From: Nitrospirillum iridis | Lineage (GTDB): Bacteria; Pseudomonadota; Alphaproteobacteria; Azospirillales; Azospirillaceae | Length of the DNA: 64,000 bases | Reading direction: 5' to 3' | Assembly (NCBI RefSeq): GCF_014205765.1 | Contig: NZ_JACIIZ010000003.1 | Span: forward strand, 186,001-250,000 | Shown: piece by piece, positions 52,745-61,572 of the stretch | Layout of the letters: every line of letters starts with the position of its first letter | How positions within the stretch are numbered: the first letter of the stretch is position 1 | The notes under the pieces: generated by a model | What the model was told of the DNA's origin: nothing | Database searches by the model: none | Seen by the model: the letters and a program-made list of their open reading frames with translations, nothing else | Made by a program: the position numbers and the translations under genes

Positions 52745-53916
52745 TAGAACACGCCTTGGGCGCGCATGGGGATGAGGGCTTGGGCCACGGCTTCCAAGCC
52801 GCCCCGGGCCGCCAGCGATTGTATTCGGGCGGCGCCCAGGCGGCTCAGCACCGGATGGCGATAGCTCCAAGCGTATTGGGCGGGATTGGCGGTATCGATG
52901 CCGAAGCGGGGCGCCAACTGGCGCAGCAGCGCATCGGCATCCTCGATCGCCGGCTCGGCATAGACCCAGTTGTGGTCGGACTGGGCATGGATCAGGCAGG
53001 CGGACCACCAGCGCGGAACGGCGGTCGCCATCGGCTCCGCCCCGGCGGCGAGGCCCGGAAGGGTCAGGCCGCCGGATGGCGCCGTCGCCAGATAGCCGGC
53101 CGCCACCGGGTCCACCCGGGCGATGATGGCGGCGGCGCGCAGCCAATGGACCAGGCGATCAGGCCGGCCCCGCTCTGGCGCCTGGTGCGCGCAAGCTTGG
53201 ACGATGATCAGATCCGCCGGCAGGCGCCGAGCCATGGCTTCCGCCAGGCCCAGGATGTGATGCGCGCCGGTACGGAAGTCGCCCGCGTCCCCGTGGCCGC
53301 CCAGGGATATCTCCGGCGGCAGCCCGCCATCCGGCCGCCATACGAACAGCAAGGCTTTGGCCCAGTCATGCCACAGGGGGGCGGCGGTGATCAGGTCGTC
53401 CTGGCCGTCCAGGTCAGCGCCATCCAGGGTGCGATAGGCGGCGGCGAAGTCGCGGGCGCTTTGGGCATTGAAGGCCTCATGCACGGCCAGCCCGCCCGGC
53501 CAGGAGTGATGGCTGCCGGCATTGCCCCCGGGTGCCGCGGCGAGGGGCTGGGGCAGGTGGGGGCAGGGGCCGCCGTCGCCGGGCAGGGCCGGGAAGAGGC
53601 CGGCGATCAAGCCCTCCGGCGTATCTGCGGGGTCGGCCAGGCCCTCGGCCACCAGGCGGTCGGCGATAGCCTGGCGATCCGCATCGGTCAGGTGGGCGCG
53701 ATGGGCCACGCAGGTGGCCGGATTGAACAGCGCGTCTGCCGTCGCCGCCTTGAGGGCGGGGTCGTGTAGGGTGTCCACGTCCGCGCGCAGACGGGCCAGC
53801 GCCTCCCGGGTGAGGGGTGAGGCGGCGGCCAGGGCGGCGGGATCGGCGGGGGCGGCCGCCTGGGCAGGCCAGGTCAGCAACAGGGCGGCGGCCAGGCCGA
53901 GGATCCGGGGCATCAT
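52744..53916 (-). CDS. Exported HD-domain-like putative phosphohydrolase
   Basis: 390 residues with a signal peptide (RILGLAAALLLTWPAQAAA). The pattern HHSWPGGLAVHE (near 135), WHDWAKAL (near 182), HHILGLAEAMA (near 220) and ACAHQAPE (near 242) is the H...HD...H...H arrangement of HD-superfamily metal-dependent phosphohydrolases. Most HD enzymes are cytoplasmic, so an exported one is unusual. It overlaps the receptor gene by 4 bp upstream and the phosphatase by TAATG downstream, so it is translationally coupled to both. I infer a role in handling the phosphorylated compound taken up or hydrolysed by this operon; I do not recognise a named family. Confidence 0.65.
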   Translation of the reverse strand: MMPRILGLAAALLLTWPAQAAAPADPAALAAASPLTREALARLRADVDTLHDPALKAATADALFNPATCVAHRAHLTDADRQAIADRLVAEGLADPADTPEGLIAGLFPALPGDGGPCPHLPQPLAAAPGGNAGSHHSWPGGLAVHEAFNAQSARDFAAAYRTLDGADLDGQDDLITAAPLWHDWAKALLFVWRPDGGLPPEISLGGHGDAGDFRTGAHHILGLAEAMARRLPADLIIVQACAHQAPERGRPDRLVHWLRAAAIIARVDPVAAGYLATAPSGGLTLPGLAAGAEPMATAVPRWWSACLIHAQSDHNWVYAEPAIEDADALLRQLAPRFGIDTANPAQYAWSYRHPVLSRLGAARIQSLAARGGLEAVAQALIPMRAQGVF

Positions 53917-56900
53917 AAGGCCTGCTGTAGGCTGAGTTGGTAGCTGCGGCCGGCGCTGATGGTCTGCACCACGGCATCACCATGGCGGCCAACGCTGGTG
54001 CGATAGGCCAGGGCGTCGCCCAGGTTGCGCACCGTCAGGCGGGCGCTCAATCCGCTACCGACGTCATAGCCGGCGCTGAGGTCCAGGCGCCGGGTCGGGT
54101 GCACCCAGGTGTCGAGCGCGCTGCCCGCCATGGTCGTTCCGCCTCCGGAAACAAAGGCCGTGCCGTAGGATTGGACGTAATCGTCGGCCCAGCGGTAGTC
54201 CAAGGCCAGATGGATGGCATCCCGGTCGTAGCGCAGCTGCACGCCGGCCAGCCAGCGGGGCGCGTATTGCACCCGTTCCACCGCATCCAGGTCGGCGTTG
54301 TTGAGGCACACGGAGGTCGTTTCCCAGCTGAGGGTGCCGGCCAACCGGAAGTGCCGCAGGCTGTCCGCCAGGGGCGCCAGCCCCTGGTCCAGCGTCAGTT
54401 CCGCGCCTGTCAGCCGCGCGGTGCCGCCGTTGGTGGGGATGCTGAGGCGCACCTGGGCGTCGCTGGTGGCGGCCCCGGTCGCCAGGCTGCCGCCGGCGTC
54501 GTACAGGTAGTTCTTCAGCCGCTTGTGGAAGAGGGCCAGTTCCAGGCGCCCATCATCCCCGGCTTCCGTCCCCGGCCATGTCCAGGCGCCGGACAGGTCG
54601 AAATTCAGGCCGTCAACGGCCTTCAGGTCGGGATTGCCGCGCGTGAGGGTCACCACCCCGTCGCTGTCCTGCGTGGCGGTGGCGTTGCCCGCCAGCTGAT
54701 AGGGAGAGGGCGCGGTCTGGCTGGTCCAGATCGCGGCGCGGTAGGTGGCGTGGTCATCCGGCCGCCAGCGGGCCAGCATGCGCGGCAGCAGGGCGGTGAA
54801 CTGGCTGGTGCTGTCGTTCCAGCCGTAATTGACGCCCCCTGCCGGCAGGCCATTGTTGCCCGACAGCCAGTAGCGGTTGGTCAGGTCGGAGAACTCAGCC
54901 CGGAATCCCGGCAGCAGTTCCAATTCATCCCAGGCCAGCCGCGTCTGGGCATAAGCGGCCACCGTGCGCTCCCCCCCGCTCAGGGTGTTGCCGTTCCAGG
55001 CGTCGGCCGTCCACCGGGCGGTCGTGTCGCGCTGCCGGTACAGTTGCGCCAGCCGGTCGGCGTCGACCAGCGGGAAGGTGAAATCATAGATCCCCGCCAA
55101 TGGGGCGGTCAGGGTACCGGCGCGCAGGCCCACCGCCGACAGGTCGGCGAGGGTGATGCCGGCGTCAACCGCCCCCCGCCCGCCCACCAGCTGGCCTTCC
55201 TGGTCGCGGCGGTAGCTGTCGCGCTGGCTGTCGGTGATCTTGACGCCCGCCTCCAGCGTGGCGTCGGGGGCGATGGCCAGCTTTCCGTCCAGGGCCCCTC
55301 CCAGCCTGTCCTGCCGGCTGGACAGGCTGGTGATCTGGCCCCGGTTGGACACCGGCAGGCCGTCCACGCCATCGGCCAGCGCCAGGGCCGCCGCCGGCCC
55401 CGTCACCACGGGGTAGCCGTTCTGGTGACCCAGGGTCAGCCCCTGGGCCACGGTGGTGGTCGCCGGGTTCCAGAACGACATCTCGATGTGCTGGGGCCGG
55501 CCGTTCTCCCCCCAGGTGTAGAACAGCCGGGGCGACAGGGTCAGGGCGCCGGCATGCCAGTCGGCACCCACTTGCGCCGTGCCCAGCGTGGCGGTGTCGG
55601 GGTTGGTCTCGAACCAGTAGTGCACCTGGGTCTTGACGCTACGGGTCTCATAGAGGCCGTTGCCCAGCGCGACACGGGTGATGAAGCTGGGATCCCGTCC
55701 GCCCTGGAAACCCATCTGGTAGACCTCCTGATCGGTGTCGGCGGTGGCCACCGTGACATGGGCGAAGGCGCGGAAGGTGTCATTGGGCTGCCAGTCGCCC
55801 GCCAGGCTGCCGCCCCAGCGCCGTGTCTCCCCTTCCGAATATTGCACGTTCAGCGAGGTGGCCAGCAGGTTGCGGGCGGGGTCCATACCCGCCGGCGTCC
55901 GCCCGTTGGCGTCGGTCAGGCGGTATTCGAACTGGGTGGACTGGTAGGACTGCTCCACGCTGGCGAAGCGGTTGCGGCCGTAATAGCCGGTGACCGCCAG
56001 GCCCAGGCTGTTGTCCCGGCCCAGCTGCCGGGCGATGTCGACGGTGGCGAGGCCGCCGCCGGATGACCGCCCCAAGGTGGCGGAGCGTTCGTCCAGGTTG
56101 CCCTGGAGCAGCAGGCGGGTGTGCGCGCCCCCTTCCAGGGCCGAGGCCAGGCGGAGGTCGAACTGGCCGGCGGTGGCGTCGCCGTCGTCGCGCGCGTCCG
56201 GCGTCTTGGTCAGTTCCACCCCGTCCATGGCCAGGGGCGGCAGCAGGCTCAGCTGCACGGCCCGGCTATAGGGCATGCTCTGCGCCACCGACACGCCATC
56301 CAGGCGGGTGACGGCGTAGGCGCTGTCCAGCCCGCGCACGGCGGCGAATTGGCCTTCACCCCGCGCCGCCCGGTCGATGCCGCCCAAATCCCCTTGCAGG
56401 GAGGTCACCAGCACGTTGACCCCGGCCAGGCGGCCTAGGCTCTCCGCCAGGGTGCGGTCCGCCCGTTCCCGCAGGTCGTCCGTCGTCAGGCTGTCGATCA
56501 GGCCGGTGGTGGCGATGGCGGTTGGCGGCACGCCCCGGTAGGGCGCGCTCACGATCAGCACCTCCGGTAGCGGCCCCCCGACCGTGGCCACGGAAGGGGG
56601 GGGCGCGCGTTCCAGCTCGATGGCGCCGCCGTCACCCAGGCGATAGCGCAGGTGGCAGCCGCCGATCAGGCGGGACAGCGCCGTCTCGAAATCACTGATG
56701 CCCGTCAGCGGGGCGGCGCGGCAGCCGCGCACCAGTTCCGGCCGGAACAGGACGTCACGGCCGGATTGACGGGCCAGTTCCAGCAGGGCGGCGCCCAAGG
56801 GCTGTTCCGCGATGCTGAACGCCGGTCCCGCCGCCGCCCCACCCGCCGTCAGGCAGGGCAGCAGGGCGCAGGACGCCAACAGCGCCGCCGCGGGCGCGCG

Positions 56901-56954
56901 GCGGCGTCTGGGGGGATGGGGCTTAGCGCCGGCGGGCAATCCGGTAGTCCCCAT
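53913..56954 (-). CDS. TonB-dependent receptor with STN signalling domain (FecA-type)
   Basis: About 1013 residues. After the signal peptide comes an STN domain (FSIAEQPLGAALLELARQSG, FETALSRLIGGCHLRYRLGD), which contacts FecR in the periplasm. A TonB box (LPEVLIVSAPYRG), a plug (ESLGRLAGVNVLVTS, GQFAAVRGLDSAYAVTRLDG) and a large barrel follow. Plug motifs are of the Caulobacter/Xanthomonas-type receptors for plant or sugar compounds rather than siderophores. The start at 56954 has AGG upstream (56960 is an alternative) and overlaps the end of fecR. Downstream genes overlap it. Confidence 0.9.
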   Translation of the reverse strand: MGTTGLPAGAKPHPPRRRRAPAAALLASCALLPCLTAGGAAAGPAFSIAEQPLGAALLELARQSGRDVLFRPELVRGCRAAPLTGISDFETALSRLIGGCHLRYRLGDGGAIELERAPPPSVATVGGPLPEVLIVSAPYRGVPPTAIATTGLIDSLTTDDLRERADRTLAESLGRLAGVNVLVTSLQGDLGGIDRAARGEGQFAAVRGLDSAYAVTRLDGVSVAQSMPYSRAVQLSLLPPLAMDGVELTKTPDARDDGDATAGQFDLRLASALEGGAHTRLLLQGNLDERSATLGRSSGGGLATVDIARQLGRDNSLGLAVTGYYGRNRFASVEQSYQSTQFEYRLTDANGRTPAGMDPARNLLATSLNVQYSEGETRRWGGSLAGDWQPNDTFRAFAHVTVATADTDQEVYQMGFQGGRDPSFITRVALGNGLYETRSVKTQVHYWFETNPDTATLGTAQVGADWHAGALTLSPRLFYTWGENGRPQHIEMSFWNPATTTVAQGLTLGHQNGYPVVTGPAAALALADGVDGLPVSNRGQITSLSSRQDRLGGALDGKLAIAPDATLEAGVKITDSQRDSYRRDQEGQLVGGRGAVDAGITLADLSAVGLRAGTLTAPLAGIYDFTFPLVDADRLAQLYRQRDTTARWTADAWNGNTLSGGERTVAAYAQTRLAWDELELLPGFRAEFSDLTNRYWLSGNNGLPAGGVNYGWNDSTSQFTALLPRMLARWRPDDHATYRAAIWTSQTAPSPYQLAGNATATQDSDGVVTLTRGNPDLKAVDGLNFDLSGAWTWPGTEAGDDGRLELALFHKRLKNYLYDAGGSLATGAATSDAQVRLSIPTNGGTARLTGAELTLDQGLAPLADSLRHFRLAGTLSWETTSVCLNNADLDAVERVQYAPRWLAGVQLRYDRDAIHLALDYRWADDYVQSYGTAFVSGGGTTMAGSALDTWVHPTRRLDLSAGYDVGSGLSARLTVRNLGDALAYRTSVGRHGDAVVQTISAGRSYQLSLQQAL

Positions 56955-57939
56955 TGGCATCCTGTCGCCAGGTGATGGGATGCAGGCGGGCCAGGGCGGC
57001 CAGGAAGCCGGCGATGTCGTCGACGCGATAGCTGCCGCTGACGCGGATGGCGCCCAGCGCCGGGTCGTCCAGGCGCAGGACGATGCCGGTGCGGGCCGCC
57101 ACCTCCGGCACCACCTGGGCCAGGGGCACGTCGTCGAACAGCATGCGGCCATCCTGGCGGGCCGCCACCTGGGCCACGTTGGCCTTGCTCAGCCGTACGG
57201 GCCCCCGCCCGTCCTGATCCGCCTGTTGCCCGGGGACAAGGCTGACCAAAACTTGGCCGGTATCGCGGTCGCGGATTTCCGCCGCGCCTTCCAGCAGCAC
57301 GGCCCGCACCTGGGGCCCGTGGGCGGAGACGGTGAAGCGGGTGCCGAGATCCCGCACCTCCAGCGCCCCGGCCAGAACGTGGAAGGGGCGCAGGACCTCA
57401 TGCGTCACCTGGAATTCCGCCTCGCCCTGGGCCAGGTCCACCCGGCGGCCCAGCGGATCGATGCGCACATGCAGATGGGTCAGGCCACCCAGGCGCATAA
57501 CCGTGCCATCGGACAGGGTCACCTGGGTATGGTCATGGGCGGCGGTGACATAGTCGGCCTCGCTCACCGCGCCATTCCACAGCCAGACCAGCACGACGGC
57601 CAAGGTGGTGGCCAGGCCGGCGGCGGGGGGCATCCAGGTGATGGGGCGCCAAGGGGGGGCGCGCCAGCGGGTGGTGCGGTGGGGCCGCGTCCGGTCGTCC
57701 GCCAGGCGCAGGCCGCGGGCACGGGTCAGGTCCGGCCGCAGGGTGCCCTTGTCATCAATGGCGCCGCTGGTGGTCCAGGCGCGCGTCACCAGATCCATGG
57801 CCGCAACGTGCCGGGTGTCGGCCACCAGCCACGCGCGAAGATCACGCTGGCCGTCGGGGTCCAGTCCGCCTTGATGAATTCGTCGCAGCCAGGCGGCCGC
57901 CGCTTCCAATATGGCTTGATCATTGTCAGTGGAGGTCAA
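56923..57939 (-). CDS. FecR-family sigma regulator
   Basis: 338 residues. An N-terminal cytoplasmic part with DUF4880-like AWLRRIHQGGLDPDGQRDLR, one membrane helix (AAGLATTLAVVLVWLWNG near residue 125), and a periplasmic FecR domain (DHTQVTLSDGTVMRLGGLTH, VDLAQGEAEFQVTHE, VRDLGTRFTVSAHG). It passes the receptor signal to the sigma factor. The start is TTG in a TTGA overlap with the sigma stop, so the two are coupled. Confidence 0.92.
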   Translation of the reverse strand: MTSTDNDQAILEAAAAWLRRIHQGGLDPDGQRDLRAWLVADTRHVAAMDLVTRAWTTSGAIDDKGTLRPDLTRARGLRLADDRTRPHRTTRWRAPPWRPITWMPPAAGLATTLAVVLVWLWNGAVSEADYVTAAHDHTQVTLSDGTVMRLGGLTHLHVRIDPLGRRVDLAQGEAEFQVTHEVLRPFHVLAGALEVRDLGTRFTVSAHGPQVRAVLLEGAAEIRDRDTGQVLVSLVPGQQADQDGRGPVRLSKANVAQVAARQDGRMLFDDVPLAQVVPEVAARTGIVLRLDDPALGAIRVSGSYRVDDIAGFLAALARLHPITWRQDANGDYRIARRR

Positions 57940-58478
57940 CGCGTCGGCCCCACCATCGTGCGGGCCAGATGGGCCAGGACACGTTCGATCTGCCGAGACA
58001 CCATCTTGACCTCCAGGCCCAGGCGGGCGGCCACCTCCCGGTGGCTCAGCCCATCGACGCGCACCAGCAGGAAGGCGTGTCGCGCCAGGGGGTCGACATC
58101 ACGCAGCGCCGCTTCCAGGCAGGCCAACTCCTGCCGGAACATGGCGGTGTGTTCGGGGGAATGGCCGCAATCGTCCACCAACTCCCCCACCGTGTCCAGC
58201 GCGTCATGGGCATCACGGTGCCGGGTGGCCCCTTGGCGGAACCTGTCGATCAGCAGGTTGTTGGCGACACGCAGCAAAAAGGCGCGCCAGTTTTCAACGC
58301 CCCGGTCGGGCGCGGCCGACAGGGCGCGCAGGAACACATCCTGCACATAGTCGTCCACGTCTTGCGCCAGGCGGACCCGGCGGGCGAAGTACCCCCGTAG
58401 CAAGCCCTGGTACGTTTCCAGGTCATCGTTTTCGGCGATGTTCGCTGGTGGGTGCCGGGTATCGGCCTTGCTATCCAT
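57936..58478 (-). CDS. ECF sigma factor, FecI-type
   Basis: About 180 residues with sigma region 2 (YFARRVRLAQDVDDYVQDVF, NWRAFLLRVANNLLIDRFRQ) and region 4 (DPLARHAFLLVRVDGLSHRE, VAARLGLEVKMVSRQIERVL). It would direct RNA polymerase to the receptor operon when FecR is signalled. GAGAGGGAAT just before the ATG at 58478 fixes the start; the longer frame to 58565 lacks support. It is the first gene of the coupled set sigma-fecR-receptor-HD-phosphatase-phospholipase. Confidence 0.92.
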   Translation of the reverse strand: MDSKADTRHPPANIAENDDLETYQGLLRGYFARRVRLAQDVDDYVQDVFLRALSAAPDRGVENWRAFLLRVANNLLIDRFRQGATRHRDAHDALDTVGELVDDCGHSPEHTAMFRQELACLEAALRDVDPLARHAFLLVRVDGLSHREVAARLGLEVKMVSRQIERVLAHLARTMVGPTR

Positions 58479-58662
58479 ATTCCCTCTCAGCCGGCCTTTA
58501 GGCACGGGGAAGGTCATAGCGGGTATTCGCTGCAAATTTATGATGGAGGCCTGCGCCATAAGCAAGGTCCCGGTGCTGATGACGCAGGGCTCGCGTCGAA
58601 ATATTGGGGACGGGTGCCATTTGTGGTCCCGCCCCCAATGGAAATACTATGATCAACCAGGA

Positions 58663-61428
58663 TCAGTAGGTGTATTTGACCGTCATCAGCGCGGTGGCGC
58701 CGCTGTCCACGATGTTGGACAGGGTCAGGCTGTTCTTCCCGATGTGCGCCCAGTAAGTGTAGTTGTTGGTGAGGTTGGAGACGGAACCGTCGATGCTGAC
58801 GCCGTTGTCCAGCTTGTAGCCGACGTGCAGATCCAGCCGGTTGGTGGGGCGGACCCACATGTTGTCCCAGCTGCCGCCCTGGCCCAGGTAATCGTAATAG
58901 ACCAGGTATGAGCCGGTGTAGTTGTAGGTCAGGTCGGCGGTGAAGCCGCCGATCTCATAGGACAGGGTGGCGTTGGCCAGCCAGCCGGGGGCGTTCTGGA
59001 TGGGTTGGTCGGTGTCCAGGCCCTTGATGCCGGTGTCGACCACCGACCACTGGCGGGTCAGGTTGCCGCCGATGCTGAAGCCGGACATCCAGCCGGGCAG
59101 GATGGTGTCGAACTTCTGCCGGGCCGAGAACTCCATGCCGTAGACATCGCCGCTGCCACCGTTCCTCGGCTGGCTGATGCTGACCAGACTGGAGCCCGTG
59201 GTGAACGGGTTGACCAGGGTGGAGCCGTTGTCGAACAGATAGTTGGACAGGCGCTTGTAGTAACCCGCCACCGACGCCTGGCCGCCCTGGCTGTTCCGCC
59301 ATTCGCCCGACACGTCAACGTTGGTGGATTCGATGGGCTTCAGGTTGGGGTTGCCCTGGGTGATGGTCTGGACCCCGGTGTCCGCGCTGGTGGACACGGT
59401 GGACGAGGCGCCCAGCTGCACCAGCGCCGGGCGGGTGTAGGACCGGGTGACCGAGGCGCGATAGACGGTGTCGTCGCTGGGGCGCCAGTTGAGCAGCAGG
59501 CTGGGCAGCGGCTCGTTATAGGTGGTCTCGCTGGTGCCCCAATGGCCGATGGTGGCGCCGCTGCTGTTCAGCACCCAGAAGGTGTTGTGGATGTCGGTGT
59601 GTTCGAAGCGGACGCCGGGGATGACCTCGACCGCGCCGAACTGAAGGTTGGCCATGACATAGGCGGCACTCACCTGCTCACGCCCCTTCAGGGTGTTGCA
59701 GTTCTGGTTGTCGGCATAGTTGCTGTTGCAGGTGTCGAAGCTGCTGGCCGTCTGATTTTGGTAGAAGTAGTTCAGCAGGGCCTGCTGGTTGACCTTGGGT
59801 ATCGACCAGCTGTAGCGGCCGGGGTAGACGGAGGAATAGCTGCCGTCCGCGATGCCCAGGCTGCTCCAGGTGCTGTTGGGGTAGCCGACGGCGGAGAAGA
59901 AGGTGTTGGTCCAGTCGCGGTTGGTGACCTGGCGCGTGCTTTCCACATACTTGACGCCGGCCTGGATGAAGGACAGCGGGCCTTCGTTCGTCATGTCGTA
60001 CCGGCCATCCAGCTTGGCGCCGTACTTGTCCTGCTGGCTGCCCTGTTGGGTCAACTGGCCGGCGCGGCGGGCCCACAGGCTGGTGGCCGCGTTGTTCAGG
60101 GCGTCATACATTCCGGGGCTGAACACTGGCACCGGGTAGCCGTCGTTGGTGCCCATGCCGGCGATGCCGCTGCTGAAGCGGGCGCTGCTGCTGTACTGGT
60201 CGTTGCGGATGGACGCCTCGATGTGGTTCGGGCGGTCGTTGTTGGCGGCGCTGAAGAACAGGGTGGGCGTCAGCGTGAGGGCCCCCAGCTTCTTCTCACC
60301 ACCCAGTTGCACCGTGGACAGGTCGGCGCGTTCCGGATTGGTCTCATACCAGACGGCGGTGCGGTACTTGTCGACGCTGAGGCCGTACAGCCCGTTGGAC
60401 AGGGCGTTCCAGCTCTTGTTGGTGCTGATGATCTGGCTCAGCGTGCTGTTCTGCACCGCGTTCTCACGCGCGAACGACCCGCGCAGGAACACCGACGTGG
60501 TGTCGTCCGGGCGCCAGTCCAGCGACAGGTTGCCGCCGTAGCGTTCCGTGCTGCCATCGGACACGCCGACGCTGATGCCGGTCTGGCGCAGGTTGGACGC
60601 CGGGTCCACGCCGGCCGGGTTGGTCTGGCCGTTGCTGGTGCTGCTGACCGCGAAGCCCCAGCCGCCGTCGTTGTGGGCGGCGTCGATGCCCGCCAATTCG
60701 CTGTTGGTGAAGTAGCGCTTGTCATAGTAGCCGCTGACATAGACGCCGAAGGCGTTGTCGCGGCCGAACTGGCTGGCGATTTCCGCCGCGGTGTTGCCGC
60801 CCAGGCCACTATTGCCATAGTCGCGGGCCCGGCTTTCCAGGCGGCTGCCGGCCTGGACGCTGAAGTGCAGCGGCTGATTGAAGTCGAAGGCGGTGGGCGT
60901 GCGGAAATCGACCGTGCCGGAGATGGCGTCACCGCTCATCGAGGCGTCGAGGGTCTTGTTGACGACGATGGTCTGCAGGCCCGACGGCGGCAACAGGTCC
61001 AGCTGGACGCTGCGGCTGTAAGGCAGGCCCTGGGCCACCTCCACGCCATTCATCATGTCCACGGCGAATTCGGAATTCATGCCGCGGACGGCCACCAGCA
61101 TGCCTTCACCGCGCGAGGCGCCGTCGATGCCGCCGGCCACCGATTGCCCGGTGTGGCTGACGGTGATGCCGGGCAGCAGGCCCAGGGCCTCGGCCACGTT
61201 GTGGACGGCGGTGTGTTCCAGGTCGGCGGCGGACATGATGTCCACCGTGTTGGACGACCGCATCTTGCCGTTGTCGGCCTGGTCGCGGTTGGCGAAGACC
61301 AGGATTTCCTCCAACTGGCCATCACCGGTTGAAGTCGTCGTTTCGGCGGCATGGATGGTCGGTGCGGCCAGCAGGGCAGTGGCCATCGCGCCGCACAGCA
61401 GGACGTCCTTGAGCATCGGGTGTCGCAT
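58663..61428 (-). CDS. TonB-dependent receptor, Caulobacter/Xanthomonas type
   Basis: 921 residues. Signal peptide (LLCGAMATALLAAPTIHAAE), TonB box (EEILVFANR), plug (ALGLLPGITVSHTGQS, GMLVAVRGMNSEFAVDMMNG, GLPYSRSVQLDLLPPSGLQT) and a long barrel ending in TVKYTY. No STN domain. It is a paralogue of the receptor at 53913-56954, sharing the same plug pattern, e.g. PYSRxVQLxLLPP. The upstream glycosidase-like and tryptophan-halogenase-family genes are common partners of glycan receptors, so a carbohydrate ligand is inferred. Confidence 0.92.
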   Translation of the reverse strand: MRHPMLKDVLLCGAMATALLAAPTIHAAETTTSTGDGQLEEILVFANRDQADNGKMRSSNTVDIMSAADLEHTAVHNVAEALGLLPGITVSHTGQSVAGGIDGASRGEGMLVAVRGMNSEFAVDMMNGVEVAQGLPYSRSVQLDLLPPSGLQTIVVNKTLDASMSGDAISGTVDFRTPTAFDFNQPLHFSVQAGSRLESRARDYGNSGLGGNTAAEIASQFGRDNAFGVYVSGYYDKRYFTNSELAGIDAAHNDGGWGFAVSSTSNGQTNPAGVDPASNLRQTGISVGVSDGSTERYGGNLSLDWRPDDTTSVFLRGSFARENAVQNSTLSQIISTNKSWNALSNGLYGLSVDKYRTAVWYETNPERADLSTVQLGGEKKLGALTLTPTLFFSAANNDRPNHIEASIRNDQYSSSARFSSGIAGMGTNDGYPVPVFSPGMYDALNNAATSLWARRAGQLTQQGSQQDKYGAKLDGRYDMTNEGPLSFIQAGVKYVESTRQVTNRDWTNTFFSAVGYPNSTWSSLGIADGSYSSVYPGRYSWSIPKVNQQALLNYFYQNQTASSFDTCNSNYADNQNCNTLKGREQVSAAYVMANLQFGAVEVIPGVRFEHTDIHNTFWVLNSSGATIGHWGTSETTYNEPLPSLLLNWRPSDDTVYRASVTRSYTRPALVQLGASSTVSTSADTGVQTITQGNPNLKPIESTNVDVSGEWRNSQGGQASVAGYYKRLSNYLFDNGSTLVNPFTTGSSLVSISQPRNGGSGDVYGMEFSARQKFDTILPGWMSGFSIGGNLTRQWSVVDTGIKGLDTDQPIQNAPGWLANATLSYEIGGFTADLTYNYTGSYLVYYDYLGQGGSWDNMWVRPTNRLDLHVGYKLDNGVSIDGSVSNLTNNYTYWAHIGKNSLTLSNIVDSGATALMTVKYTY

Positions 61429-61572
61429 AATCGTCTTTTGGCTCCCTTGTGGACACCCACGGTGGGCGCCCTTACCAAGCCAAGACGTGGCGCACGCGAA
61501 GATTCCGGACCGTCACGGAACTTTAGTAATTTTGGTTTCGTTATTCGGGGGGCAAGGGTCAGGAGGCGGGCG

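Noticed and set aside
51434-53146. 570-codon version of the histidine phosphatase
   Set aside because: The N-terminal 134 codons are an out-of-frame reading of the HD-domain gene; the true start has a signal peptide at 52744.
53937-56066. 709-codon and similar long plus-strand frames opposite the TonB receptors
   Set aside because: Shadow frames with the same biased composition; the minus-strand receptors have clear domains.
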